From Palsa-601 sp963801185 (GTDB taxonomy: Bacteria; Actinomycetota; Acidimicrobiia; Acidimicrobiales; Bog-793): DNA of 64,000 nucleotides. Below, piece by piece: positions 45,147 through 53,221 of the stretch. The stretch is from NCBI GenBank assembly GCA_963801185.1, contig CAWDDW010000003.1, positions 1,612,001-1,676,000 on the forward strand, read 5' to 3'. The stretch's first letter is position 1, and every line of letters begins with the position of its first letter. The notes beneath the pieces were generated by a model. The model was not told the origin of the DNA. It ran no database searches and saw only the letters and a program-made list of their open reading frames with translations. The translations under genes were made by a program, and so were the position numbers.

Positions 45147-47834
45147 GTGAAGCACGAAGTGAGTGACGGGGAGAACGAACCTCCACATGCCGGTCCCGAG
45201 CATGCCGGCCGCGTGGACACGGCGTGGTACTTGGCGGCGCTCGTCGACTCGTCCGACGACGCCATCATCAGCCAGACCACAGACGGGATAGTCCGGACCT
45301 GGAACCGGGCGGCGGAGCGGCTCTACGGCCACGAAGCCGCACAAGTCGTCGGGCGCCCGCTCGGCTTGATCGTTCCGCTGGACCGGGCCGGCGAGGAACG
45401 CCGCGTCCTCGACCGTGTGCTGCGCGGCGAGCGCGTCGACCACCTCGAGACCGAACGCGTGCGCAAGGACGGCATGCGCGTCGAGGTGTCGCTCTCGGTG
45501 TTCCCGATCCGTGACGACTCGGGGGTGATCGTCGGGACCGGATCGATCGCGCGTGACATCACGGATCTGAAGCGTGTCCAGCGGCGGGTCATGACAGCTG
45601 GAGTGATATCGCACGCGCTCGGCGAAGCCCGCTTCGACGAGCGCGCCATGCTCTCGGTCATAGCCACCCAGGTCGCCCTTGCCCTCGGTGACCGTTGCGG
45701 CCTCATATTGGCGAGCGACCACGGGACGGTCGAAGCCTTCAGTTATCACGACGACGACCCCGAGGCGGTCGCGGCAATGCGCGGCACTCTCTCCATGAAG
45801 TCGTTCTCGACGGAGGTCGGACTCTTCGGAGAGGTGTTCCGCACCGGCAAGGTGATCCGTATCGCCAATCCGGACCCGAGACAGCTGCAGGCCGCGGTGC
45901 ACGAGCGGTTCAAGGACTATCTCGAGAGGTTCCCGATCTACGCGCTCTTAGTGGGTCCCATCCACAACGACGGCGACGTCTACGGCGTCATGGCGATCGC
46001 GCGCGACAAGCCCGGTAACCCCTTCGACGAGCAGGACGAAGCGTTCGCCTTGGATCTCGGGGCGAGGGCCGGGCTCGTGGTCGCGAACGCACGGTTGTAC
46101 AAGTCCGCTCGGGACGAGGTCGCTCAGCGCGAAGCGGCCGAGGCGAGCCTCCGCGAGAGCGAGGAGCGGTTCCGCCGGCTGGCCGAGAACGCACCGGTCG
46201 TGATCTACCGGTACCGGCTCGGAGCCGACCCTTCTTTCGAGTACGTGAGCCCGGCGCTCGTCGACCTCCTCGGATATGAGCCGGAGGAGCTGTACCGGAA
46301 CCCCGAGCTGATGCTGAGCGCCAGCGATCAAGCCGAGCGCGTGTCCGTGCGGGAGTTCTACGAGAACCTCACGACGGACTCCCGTCCAGTCGTGAGCCGG
46401 CACCGCCATCGGGCGGGGCACATGGTCTGGCTCGAGACGCGAGCTGCACCCGTGCTCGACGACCGGGGCGAGATGATCGCCATCGAGGGCATCACGGCCG
46501 ACATCACGGCGATCAAGGAAGCCGAAGCCGAGCTGTTGCGCTACGCCTCGCACGACAATCTGACGGGGCTGGCGAACAGGGCTCTGTTCCTCGACCACGT
46601 GAACCTGGCGCTTGCTCACCGGCGCGGCCGGGCTGGCGCGGTCGCCGTGCTCTTCCTCGATCTCGATCGCTTCAAGGTCATCAACGACAGCCTCGGCCAC
46701 GGTCTCGGCGACGACGTGCTGCGCGAGGCCGCCGAGCGCATACGCCAATCGGTGCGGCCTGCCGACACCGTCGCCCGTCTCGGTGGGGACGAGTTCGCGG
46801 TGCTCGTCGACGATGTGACCGACCCCGAGTCCGCAGTGGAGGTGGCAACCCGGATCCTCAAGGCATTCCGCCAACCGTTCCGCGTCGATCATCAATCTCT
46901 TCACAGCACCGTCAGCATCGGGATCGCGTTCTCGAGCGAGACACGGGCGGACCTGGCGTCTGATCTGCTGCGCCACGCCGACGCGGCGGTCTACCTCGCG
47001 AAAGGAGCCGGGCGGGATCGTGTGGAAGTGTTCGACGAGCGCCTGCGATCGCGCCTGCACGAGCGCTTCCAGCTCGAGACCGAGTTGCGCAGGGGTCTCG
47101 ACCTCGAGCAATTCGTGCTCCATTACCAACCGATATTCAGCCTCTCGCCCCGCCGCATCGTTGGGGTCGAGGCGCTCGTGCGCTGGCACCATCCGGTAAG
47201 GGGCGTCGTGGCGGCGGCGGAGTTCATCGATCTGGCAGAAGATTGCGGGCTCATCATCCCACTCGGTGCCTGGGTGCTCGACGAGGCTTGTCGCCAACAT
47301 CGAGCGTGGCTCGAGCAGGGATTGACGATCCAGGTGGCGGTGAACGTGTCGGCGCGCCAGCTCAACCAGCCCGACGCGTCGGACAAGATCGCCGCGTGCA
47401 TCTCCACCACCCCGGATCCCTCCGCGATCTGCCTCGAGCTCACCGAGACCGCCTTGATCCAGGACGTGGAGAAGTCGCTCGAGCGGCTGACGGCTCTGAA
47501 ACGACTCGGCATCCTATTGGCCATCGACGACTTCGGCACCGGCTACTCGTCGCTCTCGTACCTGCAGCGGTTCCCGATCGACGTCGTGAAGATCGACAAG
47601 TCCTTTGTCGACGGTCTCGGCACCGAGAGCCAGGACACCCAGATCGTGGCCGCCATAGTGTCGCTCGCGAAGGCCCTCAATCTCCGGACCGTCGCCGAAG
47701 GCGTGGAGACGCCGCGCCAGCTCGAGGCCCTCGTCGAACTGGGTTGTGACGAGGCTCAGGGCTACCTCCTCGGCAAGCCCATGCCCCTCGAGGAGCTGAA
47801 CTCTGTCCTTGCTGCTCAGTCGAGCGCGCCCTAG
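45147..47834 (+). CDS. PAS-GAF-PAS-GGDEF-EAL c-di-GMP signalling protein
   Basis: About 895 residues, soluble. Domains in order: PAS (about 20-135), GAF (145-310), PAS with PAC (330-455), GGDEF (460-620) and EAL (640-890). The active-site GGDEF is intact (about residue 546), preceded 5 residues upstream by RPAD, an RxxD product-inhibition site. The EAL motif is VEALVRWHHP (about 675), with NVSARQL and DDFGTGYSSLSYL also present, so both synthesis and breakdown of c-di-GMP look possible. The start is uncertain: GTG 45009 would overlap the divergent dehydrogenase, and a TACAAT -10-like box at 45094-45099 favours GTG 45147. Confidence 0.88.
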   Translation: MKHEVSDGENEPPHAGPEHAGRVDTAWYLAALVDSSDDAIISQTTDGIVRTWNRAAERLYGHEAAQVVGRPLGLIVPLDRAGEERRVLDRVLRGERVDHLETERVRKDGMRVEVSLSVFPIRDDSGVIVGTGSIARDITDLKRVQRRVMTAGVISHALGEARFDERAMLSVIATQVALALGDRCGLILASDHGTVEAFSYHDDDPEAVAAMRGTLSMKSFSTEVGLFGEVFRTGKVIRIANPDPRQLQAAVHERFKDYLERFPIYALLVGPIHNDGDVYGVMAIARDKPGNPFDEQDEAFALDLGARAGLVVANARLYKSARDEVAQREAAEASLRESEERFRRLAENAPVVIYRYRLGADPSFEYVSPALVDLLGYEPEELYRNPELMLSASDQAERVSVREFYENLTTDSRPVVSRHRHRAGHMVWLETRAAPVLDDRGEMIAIEGITADITAIKEAEAELLRYASHDNLTGLANRALFLDHVNLALAHRRGRAGAVAVLFLDLDRFKVINDSLGHGLGDDVLREAAERIRQSVRPADTVARLGGDEFAVLVDDVTDPESAVEVATRILKAFRQPFRVDHQSLHSTVSIGIAFSSETRADLASDLLRHADAAVYLAKGAGRDRVEVFDERLRSRLHERFQLETELRRGLDLEQFVLHYQPIFSLSPRRIVGVEALVRWHHPVRGVVAAAEFIDLAEDCGLIIPLGAWVLDEACRQHRAWLEQGLTIQVAVNVSARQLNQPDASDKIAACISTTPDPSAICLELTETALIQDVEKSLERLTALKRLGILLAIDDFGTGYSSLSYLQRFPIDVVKIDKSFVDGLGTESQDTQIVAAIVSLAKALNLRTVAEGVETPRQLEALVELGCDEAQGYLLGKPMPLEELNSVLAAQSSAP

Positions 47835-49267
47835 GGGGCCGAGGCGGCGCTGCGCATGAGCTCCCAGAGCCGTTGGACGTCGGACCACTCGGTCGTCTCG
47901 GCGCCGATCGAGACCCTGACCATCCAGGCGCCGTCCAGCATTGCGGGGGTGACGTGGGCGCGCCCGGAAGCGTTGACCGCCTCGCACCACTCGAGCGTGT
48001 GCCGGTCGACGGCGTCGGGGGCGAGGCCGTCGGGCTCGTGGCGCACGCAGACCGTTTGAAGGCGGACCGGCGCCAGGACCGACCAACCCGGTTCTGCCTC
48101 CACCACCTCTGAGAGACGCGCCGCGTTCGCCAAATCACGCCTCAACCGCTGACGGATGGCCTCGGGGCCGTCCAAGCGGAGCTGGAACCACAGCTTGAGC
48201 GCCCGGAACCGGCGACCGAGCGGGATGCCCCAGTCGCGGTACTGCACGACGGCGCCGTCGACCGAGGACCGCAGGTAGCTCGGATCCGTCGCCATGACCG
48301 AGACGAGCTCTGCAGGCTCTTTCACATAGAAGAGCGACGTCTCGAGGACCGAGCCCATCCACTTGTGCGGGTTCCAGCAGATCGAGTCGGCGTCCTCGAT
48401 GCCCTCGAAGAGCCGCCGCTGCTCGGGCAGCAATAGCGCCGAGCCGGCCATAGCGGCGTCGACATGGAGCCAGGCGTCGTGGCCATGGGCGATCCGGGCG
48501 GTGGCCGCGAGCTCGTCGAAGGCCGTCGTCCCAGTGGTTCCCGCCGTCGCCACGACCGCAGCCGGGCGCGAGCCAGCCTGCACGTCACTCTTGATCATTG
48601 CCTCGAGCGCCGCCGAGTCCATCTCGCGACCGGGCGAGCGCACCGGAACGAGGCGGAGGTTCTCGGCGCCGTAGCCAGCGAGGAGGGCGGCCTTTGCGAC
48701 CGAGGAGTGGGCGTCGGCCGAGCAGTAGACGGTGAGCGGTCGCGGCTCGGCCTGCAGGCCGCCGCGGCGCTGCGAGCCGTCGCTCGCGCGCTCGCGGGCC
48801 ACGAGCAGCGCAACGAGGCAGGCGGACGACGCACCATCGAGGATCGTGCCCTTCCACGAGTCGGACAGGCCGGCCAGCTGGCGCATCCAGTCGCACACGA
48901 CCTGCTCGACCTCGGTGAGGGCGGGCGCCGACTGCCAGGTGATCCCGAGCGCACCGATTCCCGATGCCGCCATGTCGCCGAGGACCGAGGCGAGCGAGGC
49001 ATTGGAGGGGAACCAGGCGAAGTTCCCGGGATGCTGAGCGTGCGTGAGCCCGGGGATGATCGTCGAGTCGAGATCGGCGATCACCGCCTCGAGGGTCTCG
49101 GGCTCGTCCGGTGGTGACTCGGGGAGCGCGCCCGCCACGTCGCCAGGACCGACCGACGAGCGGACCGGGAGATCGGCGACGCGGGTGCGATAGTCGGCGA
49201 TCCAGTCGATCAGCTCGTGACCTGCGCGGCGGAACTCCTCTGGGTCCATCTCGTCATTCTCGGGCAT
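47831..49267 (-). CDS. Group II PLP-dependent decarboxylase (aromatic-L-amino-acid decarboxylase-like)
   Basis: 478 residues from ATG 49267, which has GGAAGGG about 8 nt upstream. PLP-binding features are AHSSVAKAALLAG, the aspartate in HVDAAMAGSALLLPE and the Schiff-base lysine in SICWNPHKWMGSV. The N-terminal FRRAGHELIDWIADYRTRV and HAQHPGNFAWFPSNAS are those of the DOPA/tryptophan decarboxylase group. Substrate (aromatic amino acid or glutamate) is not settled by sequence. Its TAG and the TAG of the convergent GGDEF gene share the palindrome CTAG. It diverges from gdhA (75 bp between starts). Confidence 0.87.
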   Translation of the reverse strand: MPENDEMDPEEFRRAGHELIDWIADYRTRVADLPVRSSVGPGDVAGALPESPPDEPETLEAVIADLDSTIIPGLTHAQHPGNFAWFPSNASLASVLGDMAASGIGALGITWQSAPALTEVEQVVCDWMRQLAGLSDSWKGTILDGASSACLVALLVARERASDGSQRRGGLQAEPRPLTVYCSADAHSSVAKAALLAGYGAENLRLVPVRSPGREMDSAALEAMIKSDVQAGSRPAAVVATAGTTGTTAFDELAATARIAHGHDAWLHVDAAMAGSALLLPEQRRLFEGIEDADSICWNPHKWMGSVLETSLFYVKEPAELVSVMATDPSYLRSSVDGAVVQYRDWGIPLGRRFRALKLWFQLRLDGPEAIRQRLRRDLANAARLSEVVEAEPGWSVLAPVRLQTVCVRHEPDGLAPDAVDRHTLEWCEAVNASGRAHVTPAMLDGAWMVRVSIGAETTEWSDVQRLWELMRSAASAP

Positions 49268-49342
49268 CGCCCGCCCTTCCGCCACGGCGCGAGCGAGCGG
49301 ACTAGCTTTGGCCGGTAGCCGGAGCCGGAGGTCGATGAAGAC

Positions 49343-50593
49343 ATGTCCGCAGCGGACGACCCTTGGGTTGCAGTACTGGAACGGATCAACGACGCTGCTG
49401 CCCTGGTCGGCCTCGACGCCGACGTCCACAGGATCCTGTCGCACCCGACACGTGTCCTCGAGGTCGCCATACCGGTCAGGATGGACAGCGGCGAGGTCGA
49501 GGTCTTCACCGGTTGGCGCGTCCACCACGACATCAGCCGCGGGCCGGGGAAGGGCGGCATCCGCTTCCACCAGAGCGTCACCGCTCACGAGGTCATGGCC
49601 CTTGCGGCGGAGATGACGCTCAAGTGCGCCGTCGTGGACATCCCGTTCGGGGGCGCAAAGGGCGGCGTCCGGGTCGACCCGAGCCTCCTGTCCGACGCCG
49701 AGCTGGAGCGCCTGACGCGCCGGTACACGATCGACATCTCCTCCCTCCTCGGTCCGGACAAGGACGTGCCCGCCCCGGACGTGAACACCGACGCCCGCGT
49801 GATGGCGTGGGTGATGGACACGATCTCGATGTTCCGCGGCGAAGCCGTCACCGGTGTCGTGACCGGCAAGCCGCTCGCCATCGGAGGGAGCCGCGGGCAT
49901 GTCGGCGCGACGAGCCAAGGCGTGCTCATTTGCGTCCGTGCCATCTTCCACGAGCTGAAGATGCCGATGGCCGGAGCTCGAGCGATCGTGCAGGGCCACG
50001 GCAAGGTGGGCGGGCCGCTCTGCTACCTGCTCTCGTCGGCCGGCATGCGCGTGGTAGCCGTGACCGACGCGTTCGGCGGCGTGTACAACCCTGCGGGACT
50101 CGACACGTTGGCGCTGGCGGATCACGTGACGAGGAGGGGAACCGTTGAGGGTTTTGAGCTGGCTGATCCGCTCGACCCGGGCAAGTTGTGGGAGATCGAG
50201 TGTGAGCTCGCAGTTCCCGCCGCCCTTGACGGGACCATCACCGCCGCGGTCGCCGAGACCATGGGCGCCAAGGTGATCGTGGAGGCGGCCAACGGGCCGA
50301 CGTTGCCCGAGGCGGACCCGATCCTCGAGCGGCGTGGGATCGTGCTCGTTCCCGACATCCTCGCCAACGCCGGCGGCGTGACCGCGTCGTACTTCGAGTG
50401 GGCGCAAGCGAGGCAGGGCTTTGCGTGGGAGGAGACGATTGTCGCCGAACGGTTGCGGCGCGTCATGGAGCAGGCCTTCCAGGCGGTCTGGAACCGCTCG
50501 AAGGACCTGAAGGTCACGATGCGACGGGGAGCGTCCGCCGTAGCCCTCGAGCGCCTCGAGGAAGCCATCACCTTCAGAGGACTGTTCCCGTAA
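49343..50593 (+). CDS. gdhA: Glutamate dehydrogenase (Glu/Leu/Phe/Val family)
   Basis: 416 residues from ATG 49343. The active-site lysines lie in GPGKGGIRFHQ and IPFGGAKGGV, followed by DVPAPDVNTDARVMAWVMD. The coenzyme loop reads VQGHGKVGG where GFGNVG is usual, so cofactor choice (NAD or NADP) is unclear. Interconverts glutamate and 2-oxoglutarate plus ammonia. C-terminal NAGGVTASYFEWAQ is typical. The next gene begins right after, or within, its end. Confidence 0.9.
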   Translation: MSAADDPWVAVLERINDAAALVGLDADVHRILSHPTRVLEVAIPVRMDSGEVEVFTGWRVHHDISRGPGKGGIRFHQSVTAHEVMALAAEMTLKCAVVDIPFGGAKGGVRVDPSLLSDAELERLTRRYTIDISSLLGPDKDVPAPDVNTDARVMAWVMDTISMFRGEAVTGVVTGKPLAIGGSRGHVGATSQGVLICVRAIFHELKMPMAGARAIVQGHGKVGGPLCYLLSSAGMRVVAVTDAFGGVYNPAGLDTLALADHVTRRGTVEGFELADPLDPGKLWEIECELAVPAALDGTITAAVAETMGAKVIVEAANGPTLPEADPILERRGIVLVPDILANAGGVTASYFEWAQARQGFAWEETIVAERLRRVMEQAFQAVWNRSKDLKVTMRRGASAVALERLEEAITFRGLFP

Positions 50594-52014
50594 GCGAGGA
50601 CAGTCCCGGGTCCTCCTCGGCGTGGCGGATCGACCTCACGCCGCTACGGTCCTCGCGGGACCTGAGGCTGTTGTTCGTGGGAGGAGGCATCTCCTTCCTC
50701 GGCAGCATGGTGAGCTTCGTCGCCCTTCCGTACCAGGCCTACAAGCTCACCCACTCCTCGCTCGTCGTCGGCCTGTTGTCGCTGGCGGAGCTGATGCCGT
50801 TGCTCGTAACCGCCTTCGTGGGCGGTGCGCTCGCCGATGCCGTCGACCGTCGTTCCCTCATCCGCTGGACTGAGGCGGGCATGGCCGTTGTGTCGGCGAT
50901 GTTGCTTGCGAACGCGTTGAGCAGCGATCCGCAGCTGTGGGTGCTCTTCGTCTGTGCCGTGCTCGTCGCCGGGCTCGACGGATTGCAGCGGCCGTCACTC
51001 GACGCGCTCGTGCCTCGGCTCGTCGATCCGGGCAAGCTCGCGGCGACCTCGGCCCTCATGTCGTTGCGCTCCCAGGTCGGCATGATCGCGGGGCCGGCGA
51101 TCACCGGAGTGCTGATCGCCGCGGGCGGGTTGCCGGTGACCTACGGGATCGACGTCGCATCGTTCGCCGTCTCCCTCGTCGCGCTAGCGATGCTCGGAGC
51201 TACGCCGCCTCCGCCCGATGAAGCCGAGCTGAGCCTCGGCGCGATCCGCCACGGGCTCTCCTATGCCTGGTCCAGAAAGGATCTCCTCGGGACGTACTTC
51301 GTCGACATGAACGCCATGTTCTTCGGCATGCCGAACGCGTTGTTCCCTCAGTTCGCGACCCACCTCGGCGGCCCGGCGGCACTCGGGGTGCTCTACGCGG
51401 CGCCAGCCGTCGGCTCTTTCGCCGTCACGCTCACGAGCGGTTGGACCGTTCGAGTCCGGCGCCACGGGAAGATGATCGCGATCGCGGCGGTCGTGTGGGG
51501 GATCGGGATAGTGGGGCTGGGCTTCTCACCGAACCTTTGGCTGGCCGCCATGTCACTTGTGGTTGCCGGTGCGGGAGACATGGTGAGCGGGCTCGGTCGA
51601 ATGACGATGTGGAACCAATCGATCCCCGACGCGTTGCGCGGCCGCCTAGCCGGGATCGAGATGCTCAGCTACGCGTCAGGCCCGACGCTCGGCGACGTCG
51701 AGTCCGGACTCGTCGACGGTCTGCTCGGGCTGCGGACGACGATCGTGTCCGGCGGGGTCATCTGCATCGTCGGTACGGCAGTGCTGGCGAGCCTCCTCCC
51801 AGCCTTCTGGAAGTACGACGCGCATCAGGGAGTGCTGTACCGATCCCGCGTAGGCGCTGGTGGCGAGGGTGTGGGAGAGCCGGCGTGGCAACCGTCGCGT
51901 CTAGTGCCGCCAGATCCGGCGGCGCACTCGCCATACTTGGGGCGTCCCGGGGGCGAGCCCCGGGCGGATGGCCCCTCCGAGTCCGGTGGGCCGGAGAGCC
52001 CACAGGGAGCCTGA
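50428..52014 (+). CDS. MFS transporter (EntS/MFS_3-like), start unresolved
   Basis: The conserved part begins near 50617 (WRIDLTPLRSSRDLRLLFVGGGISFLG) and spans about 12 helices, with ADAVDRRSLIRWTE in the first cytoplasmic loop and RGRLAGIEMLSYASG in the second half. Members export siderophores or drugs. No ATG, GTG or TTG is in frame between 50428 and the conserved region: the frame is open back into gdhA, so either a start lies about 170 bp inside gdhA, or an indel near 50590 has removed the true start. The last 50 residues are unconserved Pro/Gly-rich. I give the nearest upstream GTG. Confidence 0.78.
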   Translation, partial: GGDDCRRTVAARHGAGLPGGLEPLEGPEGHDATGSVRRSPRAPRGSHHLQRTVPVSEDSPGSSSAWRIDLTPLRSSRDLRLLFVGGGISFLGSMVSFVALPYQAYKLTHSSLVVGLLSLAELMPLLVTAFVGGALADAVDRRSLIRWTEAGMAVVSAMLLANALSSDPQLWVLFVCAVLVAGLDGLQRPSLDALVPRLVDPGKLAATSALMSLRSQVGMIAGPAITGVLIAAGGLPVTYGIDVASFAVSLVALAMLGATPPPPDEAELSLGAIRHGLSYAWSRKDLLGTYFVDMNAMFFGMPNALFPQFATHLGGPAALGVLYAAPAVGSFAVTLTSGWTVRVRRHGKMIAIAAVVWGIGIVGLGFSPNLWLAAMSLVVAGAGDMVSGLGRMTMWNQSIPDALRGRLAGIEMLSYASGPTLGDVESGLVDGLLGLRTTIVSGGVICIVGTAVLASLLPAFWKYDAHQGVLYRSRVGAGGEGVGEPAWQPSRLVPPDPAAHSPYLGRPGGEPRADGPSESGGPESPQGA

Positions 52015-52018
52015 ACCG

Positions 52019-52672
52019 ATGATGTTGAAGCGAGCGGCTGCGGCTGTCTTGTGCGCCCTCGTCGTCGGGGGATCGGTGGCCGGTTGTTCGACGTCGAGCT
52101 CCCCATCGACTACCAGTACGCCCCCGACGAGCGCTGTCGGGACCACGTCCAGCACGACTTCGTCGACGGTAGCTTCGACCAGCACGTCGGCTGGCGGGTC
52201 GACGACCTCGACGTCGGCACCGCGAGGCGACCTGTGCCCACAGGTCTCGCTGACGGTGGTGCAGGGCAAGAGCCAAGGAGCAGCCGGCACCGTCGAGATC
52301 GGGTTTGCGATCGCCAACTCCGGCCCCGAGCCGTGCATTCTCGACGGCTACCCGACGATCGGCCTCGTGCCGAACTCGGGCACGGTGGCGCCCGTCGTAT
52401 CCCACTCCGGTCAGGGGTCGATCTTCTCGATACCACAGGCCGCGATCAATTTGGCGGTGAGCTCGACGCCGACGGCGGGATTCGCCCTCGAGTACAGCGA
52501 CGTCCAGACGAATGGGGAGACCTCCTGCCCGCAGATCAACGACATCGATGTGACGCTGCCGGGACTCGGCGGGAGCTTTACGTTCGCCAAGAGATTCTTC
52601 CCCTGCGGAGCCCCGAACGTGTCGGTGTCGGCGATCGTGACCGGAGCGCAGTACAAGGCGGCGTTCCCGTAG
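52019..52672 (+). CDS. DUF4232 lipoprotein
   Basis: 217 residues from ATG 52019. The signal peptide ends in lipobox VAGC (Cys23), followed by a Ser/Thr-rich linker of about 45 residues that would hold the domain off the membrane. The mature domain from about residue 75 (LCPQVSLTVVQGKSQGAAG, CILDGYPTIGLV, ending VSVSAIVTG) matches DUF4232, an immunoglobulin-like domain of unknown role common on actinobacterial surfaces. It starts 4 bp after the MFS gene. Confidence 0.85.
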   Translation: MMLKRAAAAVLCALVVGGSVAGCSTSSSPSTTSTPPTSAVGTTSSTTSSTVASTSTSAGGSTTSTSAPRGDLCPQVSLTVVQGKSQGAAGTVEIGFAIANSGPEPCILDGYPTIGLVPNSGTVAPVVSHSGQGSIFSIPQAAINLAVSSTPTAGFALEYSDVQTNGETSCPQINDIDVTLPGLGGSFTFAKRFFPCGAPNVSVSAIVTGAQYKAAFP

Positions 52673-52786
52673 CAAGGGCGCGGTGCGCGGCGTATGGCGC
52701 GTGGCGGTGCCGAGAGCCTGGGGCGTGCCCTTGGGGCGTCCCCGATCATCGTGACGGGTGTACCGCCCTCTCGAACGTGGAAGACT

Positions 52787-52818
52787 GCAACGCCGAAAGT
52801 TGCGGTCTCGACCGCAAC
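52787..52818 (+). promoter_or_regulatory. Two mutually exclusive hairpins just upstream of tRNA-Val
   Basis: GTTGCGGT-CTCG-ACCGCAAC (52799-52818) is a perfect 8-bp stem with a tetraloop. Its left arm can instead pair with GCAAC at 52787-52791. It ends 5 bp before the tRNA. It may terminate the DUF4232 transcript or separate it from the tRNA; the alternative pairing is attenuator-like but may be chance. Confidence 0.5.
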
Positions 52819-52823
52819 GTCCC

Positions 52824-52897
52824 GGGCGCTTAGCTCAGGTGGTTAGAGCAGCTCGCTTACAACGAGCAGGTCGGCGGTTCGAGTCCGTCAGCGCCCA
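52824..52897 (+). tRNA. tRNA-Val (anticodon UAC)
   Basis: 74 nt folding as a full cloverleaf: acceptor GGGCGCT with AGCGCCC, D-arm GCTC/GAGC, anticodon stem GCTCG/CGAGC with loop CTTACAA (anticodon TAC), five-nucleotide variable loop, and T-arm GGCGG-TTCGAGT-CCGTC. CCA is not encoded. The character of the sequence changes just downstream, which makes the 3' end a candidate integration site, but no second copy of the tRNA end was seen in the window. Confidence 0.96.
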
Positions 52898-53221
52898 CCC
52901 ACTCACTCCGCGCTAGGTGGACAGATCGCTGATCGGCGCCCAAAAGCGGACGCCCGACGCGACAGCCCTGATAGGGCGGGGTGCCCGGGGCAGTATGCGC
53001 TGGAGGGGGTGCTCAGCCTGCGTCCGGTTCGGCCTGCTCGGTGCTCCGTGAGGCGGCTCAGGATCGCCCGGGTACCGCGCCCAGCCGAGCGGGGGCGGCC
53101 TGGAAGCGAGGTTGCCGGCCGGTGCCTAGCTCCAGGTCCTGGCACGAGCAGGCCCCACGTTCGCCCACTGCGCCGGGGCTGGCAGGTGGTGGTGAGGGTG
53201 GCGGGGTTGCGGGTTGCACGG
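52898..53221. other. Gene-free stretch with a decayed repeat copy
   Basis: No intact gene. The segment about 52990-53105 is clearly related to about 55409-55535 (shared GCAGTATGCG, CTGCGTCCGG, CTCAGGATCGCCCG, CCAGCCGAGC in the same order and orientation). On the minus strand both can be read as LGW-Y-GDPE, with frame breaks in this copy. Confidence 0.55.

Noticed and set aside
49268..50407. N-terminal extension of the PLP decarboxylase frame by about 380 residues
   Set aside because: It runs antisense through gdhA; ATG 49267 has a good ribosome site and starts the known fold.
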